A DNA stretch of 64,000 bases, taken from Trichoplax adhaerens. Lineage: Eukaryota > Placozoa > Uniplacotomia > Trichoplacea > Trichoplacidae. Location of the stretch: assembly GCF_000150275.1 (NCBI RefSeq), contig NW_002060956.1, forward strand, positions 186,001 through 250,000. Reading direction: 5' to 3'. A program made the position numbers and the translations under genes. Under the pieces are notes generated by a model. It was not told the origin of the DNA. It saw nothing but the letters and a program-made list of their open reading frames with translations, and ran no database searches. Shown here one piece after another: positions 24,201-37,000 of this stretch (the first letter of the stretch is position 1; every line of letters begins with the position of its first letter).

Positions 24201-26153
24201 CAGTACCGAAAGTCTAGTAGAAATATTATTGTAGCTAGTTAGGAAGGTGCATTCTCAGAAATTTTACTTAAATCACAAATGTAATTTTTAACACTAGAAA
24301 ATTTATTTTCATGCCACTAAGACCATTGCTATTGTTATTGTTATGATATTAATTTAATTTACGAGGTCCAAAAAATTTAAGGCTATTAATAAGAACAGGC
24401 GATAGCTTATTTGACAGCCTAAATGGAGGAATTATATTATTCCCCAATATTTACTATTGTATCATATAGGCATCATTATTCGTAGGTTGGAATAATCACT
24501 TTATGAACTCTTGCTAAAACGGAGACAATAAAGTGTATAAGGCAAATTTCTATCTAAGCATATTTTTCAGTACCTCTATTAGTTGGCAGATGACAAATAA
24601 AGTAACAGTTAGACGAGTAGTGATCGATAAATGAGCAATTATTACTACCATAAACATTCACATTCTTGATTGAGATACTCCAGAAAATCAGCTAAGAATA
24701 AATTGGCACCAGTGAATCCAAGCTTTGACATAATCTGCATATTCAAAAAGTTTTTCTTTAATCATGGCGTTAAACTTTTTTCTACTTGGTCCATCAGTAC
24801 GCCTATTTTATGAGCATGACTGCATCATTGTAGTAGGAATATAATTCACTTATTCTCAATCTGACCATAATTTTCCTTTTTACTAGGATAGAACAAAGTA
24901 AATATTACATTATTATCTAATTTCTATGTGCGTAAGGTTCTGTCAATATTCTGTTCATTTCGAAAACACAGAAACTTTCCGACCACTGATCTATTTAATA
25001 AAACTAATAGTGGCTCTTGACGTAACCATCATGTAGCTATACCGCAAATGTATAGCTTATTACTATCCAAACAATTTCTTATTACTACTGAATTGCCAAT
25101 GGATCAAAATTTTACAGCTTTTCGATTGTTACCTTAACTTATCAGCTAGAGTATATAGGATGAAAAATTATTAATTGTGAAATTGATAATACTTCTTTAT
25201 CTGCGCTGCGGTCTGTCGATATAGTAGTAATGCTAGAGTAGATTGACTAGCAGCTAAGCTCATTTTCATGGCGTTTTTCCTACCTCATTTATGAGAACCT
25301 TGAAGCCATTAAAATCTAGGTAAATTTACGTTCAGTTTTACAGTAATGATTTATATAATATCTTATAAAGCAATTAGCATGGAAAAATACCCTTCTATAT
25401 TATGTTAACTTAATAGTTATTCACTGTTATCATACTTAAACTACTGATAGGCGTAGCAATTATTATTTAATATTAGCTTTATGAAAAGCCAATTATTTCT
25501 TGCTTGATTTCGTTTTAGTCTCAATTATTGATTCTTTAAACACTGCGAATATTTCAGAAAAAGCTTATTTGTATCCTATAAACTATATGAGGTAAGAATA
25601 TAACTTAAAATAAAGCCAATTATTTCCAGACGATATCTATATTTGCCATCAAATAAGTGTAAGGGTGAATTAGAAGTAGCCAACAAATAAAATAATGTAA
25701 ATAAGAGAGTTTATTCTTATGATACGTAGTTGAAGTATTATTATTTTTGTCATTTTCCACAGCTGATCAATTATGAAATGGTCATAATGGTAAACTAGAA
25801 TAAAGAGTCCGAGCAGGGAAATAGAAATATTGTTATTTCTACTATATCAACTGTGATAAACATAAAATGGATACGTAGCAGTTGCGCCGCATTTTTTATA
25901 CAATTGAAAAAAACTCTTATCGAGTATCCTCTATCCATTTGATTATATTCCGAGTTTGCCGCAATTGTACTCAATATCAATTAAAAAATTGAATTACTTC
26001 CTGGGAATTTACTTTATTTTACCAGAGGCATTGTAGTAAGTAAAAAGGGAACGATGCAAGAAATTAAATTGCTCAAAATAAGAACATTGATCTGTGCATA
26101 ATATATATATATATACATATTTGTCATGCTAACGGCTTTCAAAAATAATTCTC

Positions 26154-26287
26154 TAAGAATCATGTTACATCCAATCGGAGTAGGAATGCAGAGAGTAAAA
26201 AGTTGTTGAGCACGGCACATTAAAAAAATTATTATACTTGAGAATCAGGTTACATCCTGTTTGAGTTGGAATACAAGAGATAGAAAT
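26154..26287. repeat. Two-copy short tandem duplication
   Basis: A roughly 50-nt segment containing gaatcatgttacatcc recurs about 84 bp later as gaatcaggttacatcc, followed in both copies by a related purine-rich tail. No coding content recognised. Confidence 0.6.
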
Positions 26288-29200
26288 GTATTGGATAATA
26301 TATATTCAAATAACTTTTGTTATTAAATCTGAAAAATTATTCACATATCTTTCCTTATACGTAAGATAAAATTAATTAATAATAAACAAAAATAATTTGT
26401 TTTTCGTAGACATAATGCAGCAATTTGTCAATTAAACAGGAATTTCTAATTTTATCAATATTACATTCCTTCCTCATTCCTCTTTTATTTTTTATTAAGA
26501 ATAACAATTGATATTTCGGCATTGCTTATGTAATTAATTTAGTTGAATTAAGTAGAGTTTGCTATCCACATTTACTAGTTTTACTGATCAGACAGTAAAA
26601 TCTATATCTCTTATGGGTATTGACGGCCATTAAAATGATTACAGCTGCGAAAAAAATCAGGCAATTTCATATTTACTAGATATGTGATCTATGTATGTAA
26701 GACTTTATTTTATCGGAATGAAATTATAAATTATATTTGTTATTCGAGACAACGCATTGAATAAACTAATTTTAATAATTGCTAAGTCGACTATTTTAAT
26801 CAAACTACCTTTCAACTAACTACCAATGTTATCCCATCTTTGTAGTAAATGCTGATGTTTTAATCATTTATATATATATTTATTGCTGCCTTAGGTATTT
26901 TGCAATAACTTAACCCATACTGTTAACATTGAACGATTACAATACTTTTCGATCAGATTTTAAAATGCAGACCAGACGAAACAATTATGTATCTGCATAA
27001 CTTTACAGTTGTCAATCTGACTCGCTAATTTTATATCTGGTTAGCAATACTTCAGAATCTCATCTTTCAGACAGACTTATTTCAAAACTTGCTATGCTAG
27101 GAGGATTGCCCTAAAATAAAATAAAATACAAGCATACAATTGCCTGCATGCAAACTCCGGGGATTTAGCACCTTTTTTCCGAAATAGACTGTTAACATGT
27201 TTTCAAGTATATAAATATTAGTTCTATAATATCATTGGCAGAAGCAATAAATCACATTTAAATAGGCATACCTTTTAGTGATGTAAATTTAAGAAACTGT
27301 TTATATAAAATGTTAACTAATACATAATGCTTTCCTAAGGTAATATAAATGATGAATAATATTAATCATAAACAAGCCTAATGGAATTCAACTTTGATAT
27401 TGATCACTAGTGAAAATGTTGAAATAGAAATACTTAGGCATATGCTACTGTCCTGATCCAAAATAATCACATAAAATTTAGTTAAGCATCGTATTGATAA
27501 AACCGTGAGTGTAGTTGTAAGTAATTTATTTTATAACATATATAGATTTCTGTAGAATTTTCTCTTAGTGATTCAGCTACTGAAAATGATTAGTCTACTC
27601 TTTTCAAGAATTAGGTTTTATATCTTGAGTTTTTGCTTAAAGACTGCATTTTTAGTAATTCAATTCATAGGCATAGATGGCTTTCTCATTCAAATGAATC
27701 ATGTTAAGGCGGTGCATCATGACAAATATTCCATCAATTATTTAGCATAAAATGTGATCGTCTAGTAATTGTAAAAATTATTATATCAATGAATTATTTT
27801 AGTTATACTGGACGTTTTCCCGACATCTAGACTTTTTATGGCCAATCTGTTCTAGCTGATTATCTAATATATAATCAATTCATCATATAATGCAACCATT
27901 GCCTTTGTTTGAAAACGAAATAATCATCAATTCCGCTAAGACAGTTTGGTCGCCCATTACTACATGTACTCAAAAAATTTATCGGAATTTGAAACCTGAC
28001 CGTCATAATCAAGAACCTACAATACGCTTGACAAGATTGATTATCGCATAATAATATCATCGATATTTCTATACAGTATATTCTACCTGATAATTAAAAT
28101 CAGTTTTCTATCGTGATGCAACATTTACAAATTGTATATAATTCCTTAAAATATACGGTAAATAATTTCGAGTAATAAATAAAACTTGCAATACTGAAAA
28201 AATAGTCCTATAATGAAACAACTGAATAAATTATAATTTAAGGAAACAGAATCTGATCAATCTCATGAAAAATCAAAAGTATCAAATATCAATCTCTATT
28301 TATCACGAATAGTCCAACGCCCTGGTAAATACAACGGAACATGTATAAAATAATTTGTTATAGTTCTTAATATCAAGCGTAAGGTATTACGAACCAAATT
28401 TTAAATCATAGCATTATCATATAATGACAAGATTTTTATTATTTAGCATATTGTTATCAAAACTTCGATATCGAAAGTTTCTGAAAAATAGTTTTGTCAT
28501 GTCAAATATACAATCAATAGCCGTTGTTATATGGTGAGAATGAGATTAATAAACCTAAATTTTGCAAAATTTTTTCTCTAGTTTAATTTTTATGGATTTT
28601 CCCAGTCGCAATGAAACAGAAATAATTAGATGGTAAATGCCAGCAAATAAATTTTCATTGTTTTAGTGAGTTACTTTTCTATCGTGAAATACAGATCTAT
28701 AACTAATTAGACCTTGCATCTTCTATTAAATCACATGTAATACGAATAACACGTATAGAGAAATTTGACAAATCGAGTTATTAATAGATCTACATCTTGA
28801 AGAGCAGGGCATGAATAGCTGGTAGCCTCTGATTTTATCCCAACTTTATGATCAATTAGAAATACTGTTCATCTTAAGAAGCAATTTAGAATCGTGCATT
28901 TAAATTTTAATTTTAATTTAATGCTATAAAATAAGTACCCGTAATATACATATTAATTCAAAGTATAGATTCAGATGGAACCTCATAGCATTTGAAAATT
29001 ATGAAAAATGTTGATCGAATGTAAATATTAATCCTAATTAAATGATTATTTTACCAAATTGAACTACAGATCAGTGGATCATTTTTATATTTAAACTATA
29101 GGTCAGCCACAACGCGTAATGTTGATTTAAAATTTGGAAAATGTTTAGACATATGTAAGTGCTGTGGTATGTGCAAAGCATATTTTCAATAAATATGTTC

Positions 29201-32200
29201 AAAAATTCCTTACTCCTTGTACGGAGCAGTTAGAATACTTGTAATTTCAGCGATCCAATGTAATACAATCATACAAGATGATATGATTAGTGTTACTACG
29301 GCTGTGTAACAACTAATAGAATCCCAGAAATAGATTTATTTATTTGAGATTCTTTTAGACTCTGTGAATTATGGATGAAATATTTGAAAATAGTAGCGGC
29401 TAAACCGCAAGTTGCACTTGTTTGTTAATATTGTCATTCATTCGTACGGTATTTCTCATGTAGATTCTTGCGTTGTAGAACATTCTTAAATTTCGATTTT
29501 TATCCTTTACTACGATAGAATAAATCAAATTAATTAAATAATAATAATGTAGATTTATTTAGTCATGTATTTTACAGAATATGCTACAGTCGGAGGAAAA
29601 TAGCAAGAGTATTAAGCGACTGAAGTTATTGTAGAGTTCAATGAAGGTTAGTACTTATTTACTTTGTCATTTAACCCTAACAGTAATCTTTTTTGTTAAT
29701 ATAAACAGAGCATTTTTAATTCCTTCAATGAGAATGTCCTCCTAGTAATATTACATATTATTCAGATTAATTGATTTTAGTATTGTTAATAAAACGGAAA
29801 TTATGGAATAACTTTGAAAAGATTTTGCTATTTATCTGCAAAAATTAATTTACTTACTTTATGTGCATATAGAAATATCCGGCAATAGAAATTTGATTGA
29901 AATATTCTTTCCCAGAATTGTGATGCTTGTATTGTATGAGTGTAATATTATTCTTATAAATCTGATGAAAAGAAGCGGAATACAATATCATTTTGGTCTA
30001 ATGCTTTCTAAATCGAATGCCAATTAATTACTGGCTATGAGTTAATCATTTCAATGGAAAACTTTTAACTGATAGAGTTGGTTGAAGGTGTTTTTAATTT
30101 ATCAAGTTATCCTTGACTAACATGTCTTCATATTGGATATCTTTCTTGTCGAGTATATATTTTTCGATTCATTTTATCCACTATCGTGAGCTATAACTAC
30201 ATTATCTATACAACGTTAGTCAAGATCGGAAAATAATAAATTATTTATGAAATAAGGAGTGACAGATATATATTTATAATATGTTCAACAGATTTAAATT
30301 AAATAATTGCTTGTGCTGATGGGCACATATCGGTGCTACATCACTTCGACATGGCTTGCATCATGATTAGTTTATAAAAGCATTTTGGAGGCAAAAGAAT
30401 AGCAATGACAATTCAATAATCAATTAGCTGGCATTAACTCTCATTGACGTCTGAATGACAAATATTCAACATGTAATCTGAGTCACGCCATTTATAAGCA
30501 TATATTACAAAATAGAAATATTGGACAATTCTATTTTGTAAATCTTTATTATAAGCTAGTTGTTTATTGAAGAACAATACAGCGCAGGAAAATATTAATT
30601 TATAGTCGTTTAATTTATTGTCTTGAGGTAGAAAATTGGGTTAGAAGTAAAATATGGACTTTGTCACATTAGAATATCTAGTTGCAGGAAGCTTACTACA
30701 ACAGTATCTTCTTCTTCCTTTCTACCTTAGGTAGAAATAGAAATGAAAGAGTAATAGCGCTATCGATTCTAATTATTTTTTATTTGGTTTCTAAATCAAA
30801 GAAACTGTAGGTTACCATGTGAGCAATCGAATTTAGAAATGATAAATTTATCGATACTACACATGATTAGCGTTTTCATATGGTTACCCTGTTGGCTAGA
30901 TGGATGAAGGCAAATTGGAAAATGTAAAACCAGCCATTGGCTATGAAAATTTTCTTAAGAATAAGAATAAGAATGCAGCGTTATTAATTACTGTAAAATA
31001 TGTTCTTTTTCCAAGGACTTTATCATCATTTCAATCAAACAGCTTGTCTAATTTAGACAATAAACTACGGTATATAATCAAAGTTCAAGGCGAGATTTTT
31101 GTCATGGATTCCGTTGGCTCGAATTCAAAAATGATTAAAATCATTTTATTTCCAAACTCCTTTGTTACTTCCGCATAGTATTATACAATTGAACTGACCA
31201 TAGAATAAAATAAGAATGGTTATATTCAAGGCTTTAACAAAATCGTCTATTATTACATTTCGTTTCTAAATAAGACTAAAGTAATTATACACGGCAGATT
31301 ACTAATTCTAGCCTTGCCCCCCAAAAAAGGAAATAAAAAAATTATGTATACCCTTTCTCGACTTTTCTCTATTGATTTCTTTACGCATACAGTAGTAAGA
31401 TCGATTTTCTTTTTCCATTGAGTTGGAAAGACTCTACTACACTCCCAGTGGATTGTAGTCAATTACAAAATTGACGATATAGGATGATATAAACCACTAG
31501 AATAGTTCCCCATCGATGGCCAAATCATGATTATTTATTTAGCTTAACGAATTGTACTCTACTCTACTGTACTCTATATGTAAAGAGTTGTAGTCTTGAA
31601 AATCAATCTACAATACGGCAGTGAAACATTATTCAAAGGTGATGGGACAATTTTAGCCATAATACATTATTAATAACTTACAGTAGTCATTCTATTGGAG
31701 ATTTCAGTTCAATTCTTCACTAAATGGATTGATATTAACGGCAGTATTAAAGTTTTAATTAGTTATTATTATAGCTTACAGTATGCTACCTTATTTCTAT
31801 TGTTTGTCATCATATTATTCTATCCTAGTATAAATTGTGATGTATAAATAACATCGCTACCTATAGGAATTTATATACCGCATTCCAAAATTGTATTCTA
31901 ATTATGTAGTTCATGGACTTGTTTACATTCTGCAGGTAGAAACATCTTGATAGACAAAAGTGTATTCTAGAAACATTCTAGTTAACAAAAGCATGTTGTT
32001 AAAAGTGAACTCGTGAGGAACGTATATATTCTGCTGGTCTGTGATTACTGTCATTAGAACCAACTGGTTGTTTACATATTCAGCTACAAATTATTGTAAT
32101 CCACAGTGTACAAATCAATTCAAAATTACATCATTGGACAACTAGTACTTATAGGCGAGAAATAGTTTCGAGAGAGAAAAGAAAAGATTGATAGATTTCA

Positions 32201-32646
32201 AGAAGAAGGAAGATCAAACCGAGTAAGTAAGAGATTTACGTTGATATTCATGAAACCGATTGAATTTGAAGGCGATTTTGGATTGCCGTTTTACATGGTT
32301 GATTTTCTTTCAGTCGGTACTGAACTATTTCTGTCTACAAGTGATATGTGCAACTATGGATCTCTCCAATTATTTCTTACTTGATCCCGCAATTTTTTTT
32401 TCATCTACCTACTCTCATCTAACGGCAAACATTGTCTATCTACCGTAGAAATTCAAGTTGGTTTGCAACAGTAATATCAATTCGTTAATGTGATATTAGT
32501 CGCGGTGAAACCGTTTGACTTACTTCACAATGACGAAAACACTACAATCAATTAGTCTAGTAATCTGGTAAGCGCCTGGGCGTCATTTTTTTTCGTGCAC
32601 TCCGTCGTTGTTTAGCAGAGAATCAACTTATCTTTTTTTTCTCTTT

Positions 32647-32658
32647 CCCCCCCCCCCC
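32647..32658. repeat. Poly-C tract
   Basis: Twelve consecutive C residues in otherwise AT-rich DNA, following a T-rich stretch and just upstream of an inverted repeat and a TATA-like word. Likely length-variable. Confidence 0.9.
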
Positions 32659-32679
32659 TTCCCGTCTTGCTTGTAACGA

Positions 32680-32715
32680 GCAGACAGTCAGTCTGCGCGA
32701 AAAGGTTTATATAAC
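32680..32715. promoter_or_regulatory. GCAGAC/GTCTGC inverted repeat followed by a TATA-like box
   Basis: At 32680-32696 a perfect 6-bp inverted repeat (GCAGAC, 5-nt spacer, GTCTGC) contains CAGAC/GTCTG words like SMAD-binding elements. TTTATATAAC follows at 32706-32715. The arrangement looks promoter- or enhancer-like, but no gene was recognised immediately downstream. Functional assignment is a guess. Confidence 0.25.
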
Positions 32716-34048
32716 AGCAGTAGCTAATCAATTTTATTGCCCTTATGGCATGATGAAGAGATTGTAAATTGAATTATTGTAATTTTCACCAGATAAAACA
32801 GCATAATATCGGTTAGTACGGTCCTATTTCTCCATTGCTTAATGATTACCGTAGAATACATGTCAAAATGATATTCATGTTGACGAAGTTTTTTGCAGGA
32901 CGAGTGATTGAAATGATAATTGTATTTATTTTTTTTCTCCTTTGCACGTCATGCTAATATCATTTTGACTTTTGAATTATATCAAAATAATAATTTGAAG
33001 AATCGTTCCGATGACATTAAGTACACATGGACAATTATAGCAGTAAACTACATTTGGCTTTGATTTCTATCTTGACATTTTTACAGTACTACAGGCCTAA
33101 ATAAACATCGTTGATTAATTTGAAAATAGGTAGTAGTTATTTTTTTTATTTATGGTCTCTATTCGTGTCCAACATGGATGTAAAATAGAGCAATTTTTTT
33201 TTTTCTTAACCAATTTTGTATCGTCGCTGCTGTTTATCGAAAATAAATACCCCCTACCTATGGATCGACAGTTTAAAATTTATTTTCAAGCTTGAATCGG
33301 GCATTTTGTTGTAGCCAGCCAGTACTTTTCTTGATGAAGTGGACAATAGAAGTGGAATTGATCATTTTTCTACGATTATTCTTTGATTGATAAAACGATA
33401 ATAATACAGTGAAAATAGTATATGCAACAACATTGGTACCCTTTATAAACGGAACAAATCTACCATCGAGTATAATGACAGTCCACTTGTATATTATTTT
33501 CCGAGTAATGAGTATAAAAAAAGATAAACTATCGTATTGTCTCCTCCCTGAAGAATGATTAGACGACCGAGGATTAAGGTAACGCGTATTTTAACCCTTA
33601 TTTTTATCCTTTTTACCGGTATCCTATTTTAATGGCTTCTCCATCACTATGAAAATAATGATAGGAAAAAAAATTACAATTTATCCTTTGCTACATGGCT
33701 TGACCCATAATGGAACAAATCGTTGCTTTCCTTAACTTGCCTTCCCGTTGATTGTTGTTGTTGTTCATTCTATCGTTCCAGTAAGATCACGTCACCGTAT
33801 TGATCTTAACTGCAAATGGATAATATAAAAGCGATGACGTTATTTTTTTGTTCCTCGTTGGTTTTTGCTGATATTAACTTAAATGGACAAACTGGCTGTA
33901 ATTGCAAAATCAATGACTCATGTTTGAGAAGAAAGGTGATGAGATCATAGTTTTTTCCAAGCAAAATGAGCGACGTGAGCATATCTATTGTTAGATGAGA
34001 AGGATGGTAGCAGGAGTAACTGGAATTTTAAAAGGGTTTACACGTATG

Positions 34049-34065
34049 GCGGACAGCTTGTCCGC
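34049..34065. repeat. GC-rich palindrome, 7-bp arms with 3-nt spacer
   Basis: GCGGACA and TGTCCGC flank a 3-nt spacer in a locally GC-rich spot of an AT-rich region. The symmetry suggests a dimeric protein-binding site, but no known factor is assigned. Confidence 0.45.
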
Positions 34066-37000
34066 TTCGTATTCTTATCCACCGATATTCCATTGGATTA
34101 CTAAATAGATCAAATCACGAGTGGCAAGCTATTATCCTCAATAAGCAGTAGTACTGTAATTGTTATTGCTATCGCACTAGAACTGATCAATCGTACAGTA
34201 TTGTGCAATCTCCTCTCCCCCAAAATTGTTTATATAGTATGATTTTGTCCTAGGGAATCAATACTTTTAATCTCATGAGCATCGTGTATAGAATGAGAAT
34301 GGAAGTAATAGGCTAATTTGATCCAAGCTAAAGAATAACTGATTAGAATAACACTTACAGCTTGAGTGAAATTGGAAACGCTTCGATTGAGAAGGCGTTT
34401 TGATTACTATTCTCAAGTCGGAATAGTAAATTGTTTCAAAAAAAATTTTCCACACTCACTCAAATGTATGCCAAAGTAGAAAATTAAACTTCCTTTAAAG
34501 AGGGCTTTAGTTTATTATTTTTAAATTTCTATTCAATTTATCTACTGCCATCCAATGTTGATGTAACTATACAGTATACATTCTAACTCTAATACATAAA
34601 AAGCTGATAGAATACTTAAAAAAAAATTGTCATCGTTTTTCCTTGCTATTGGAGTGTTTTTCACTGTAATGGAATAGAATCGACTGGTTGAAGTTGAGAT
34701 CTCGGTAAAAATATAAATACTCCACAAGATTATTTTCCGTTTACCCCCGCTTTTCAAGGGAAAATATAATGCCTAACTAGATTACTTTTTATTTACCGTG
34801 ATAGTATTATTAGGGCAGACGGGAATAGAGATTTAAATGATTGAAATATCACAAGGTAGAACAGTTTTGCCTTATCAGCGTGATTTCTCTTTTTGGGACT
34901 CAATATCTACGGGTTGCTTTTTCTCACCGATGTCGTGAAATTCAATTACTGATCGCATAAAAGTTTAAATTTAAGCAGACGCCAATCCAGCTGAGGTACT
35001 CTGTAACCATAATTTAATTATATACCTAATACGACAGTATCGACGATAATTAATTACTATTTTCACGTCTCGTCTTTTTGATGATTGTACGTATTTATCC
35101 TAGCGTTCTACACATCATCGATTACGGATTACTTCGTCACGACCAAGAATAACGTTCTCGTTTGATATTCTACCGTAAAATTAAATTGTAAATTTTCAGT
35201 TAAACTACTAGGACGCACTTCTTGGTTGTATCAAATACAATTGATACTGCTTATCCTGTTTCATCTTTTTTTCATTTTATTTTGGCCCACGGCCTAATTT
35301 AATTTACTTTACTACCGCTTTAGCTTTTCCTATTTATTACTACCGATCGACATCAATGCAAGATAGACTTGGGTTAACTACCGTGTAGCGTTGAGTAAAA
35401 AATAAAGCGGCAGCGGCGAAAAGAGAGTTTACATACAATCGGCTTCGGCCAGTGCATTTCTTTTTCGGTTACTACAGTACTTTATCGGTAGAATTCAATG
35501 ACTGCATCAGTCCATCATCGGCCTTGATTACTTTTGACTCAACTGAAAGTTGATCGATGGCCATGCAATAATTACTTAGCATTAAAATAGTATCGCATGA
35601 TTGACCTATCGCATAATCAGATGCCCACTAGGATTATAGTTATGACAAGCTTTTGTTTGCCATTGAATACAGCGTATTTACTTTAATAAATTCCTAAGTA
35701 TACAATCGTTAAACTATTATTTAGACTATTACTGTAACTAGCATACCATCTATCAGCAGGTTTGATGTCAAATCAGTCGTAATTAACAGTAATGTGTCAT
35801 GGTTGAAATTTGGCAAAATTTCAGCTGCATAACTGTATAAGTACGTAATATTTATAGCATCATCTCAAGCTAGGAATAATATAGTTTCCAACGACATAAT
35901 TATTTTTTTTCGATTTCAAATAAGATTATGTCGCACGTAAAATTATTTGTTCTCTCAATGATTGCATCAACCATATGGTGATTTATATAATATACAATTC
36001 ATCACCTATCAAACCTTCAATTCTTTGATATATAATTTAATACCAATAAACAATATTAAAACAACGGCTAATGTAATTATCTTTTAATATCTATGCATAC
36101 GATTTCATTAGCATTTTAATAATGATTAAACTATTTACGGAATGTTTTATTTTTTTTGATCCAATTTCCTTACTACGAGCATTGGCTGGTTATTTCTTTC
36201 GATTAACTTATTTCATCTTGTCGTTGTTTTCTTCCTACTTCCTTTTAACTTTGCCTATCTGATTACTACAAGGTGATTAATCGATCGTTTTTAAGAAGGC
36301 CTCCTTGCAAATTTATCCTTAGACGCTGTAACGTGGATGGCCCAAGTGTTGATCGCCTTCAAAAGTTACTGTTAAACTTGTGTAAGTCCGTGTTTAAAAT
36401 GTTACTATAAACTACAATGTAATCATTGCGTGGCAACGTTTAGCCTTGAAATAGCGTTACATCATGATATACCAGTGCAAGAAGTGATCATGTTGTCCTA
36501 AATTTAGCCAGATAAGGAAGAAATTGGTAATTTAATCGCTTAATACATGATTATTAATTAAGGTTGATAAGAATACAAGGAAAATACTGTCTAGCGTCTA
36601 ATGTACAGCATGATTGAGAACTGTTCTATCGTAGTTAATGATTTCATTGGAAGGTCAGATCAGATCGTGATATTTCAGTAATAATTATATAATTGATGTA
36701 TCCAAGAGCAGAGGCAATATCTCTGTCGATGTTACAACTAGGGTGAAAAAAAAATAGCTAGTTGATGGCCAACCCTTAATGAATTCCTATTTCTCATCTC
36801 TTCCTATGTCTATTTCCAGGAAAGGCTATTTAAAACATCTGTACTTTATTGACTATTAAGACAAAGATCGCCATGTAAGCATCCCATTAGTAATCCATTC
36901 ACAAGGACACTGTGGTTCATGAATAATTCCAAGTAGATATTTAGTCTTGTTTCCGTGATTGTATAAATTTTACTCTATCTGTCCCACTGCATAACAACAA

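Noticed and set aside
30900-31178. 92-codon frame in the 31-kb gap
   Set aside because: No similarity recognised, no flanking exons in phase, composition typical of AT-rich noncoding DNA.
33824-33831. TATAAAAG box with nearby CRE-like and octamer-like words
   Set aside because: At this AT content several such 8-mers are expected by chance in 64 kb, and no gene starts downstream.
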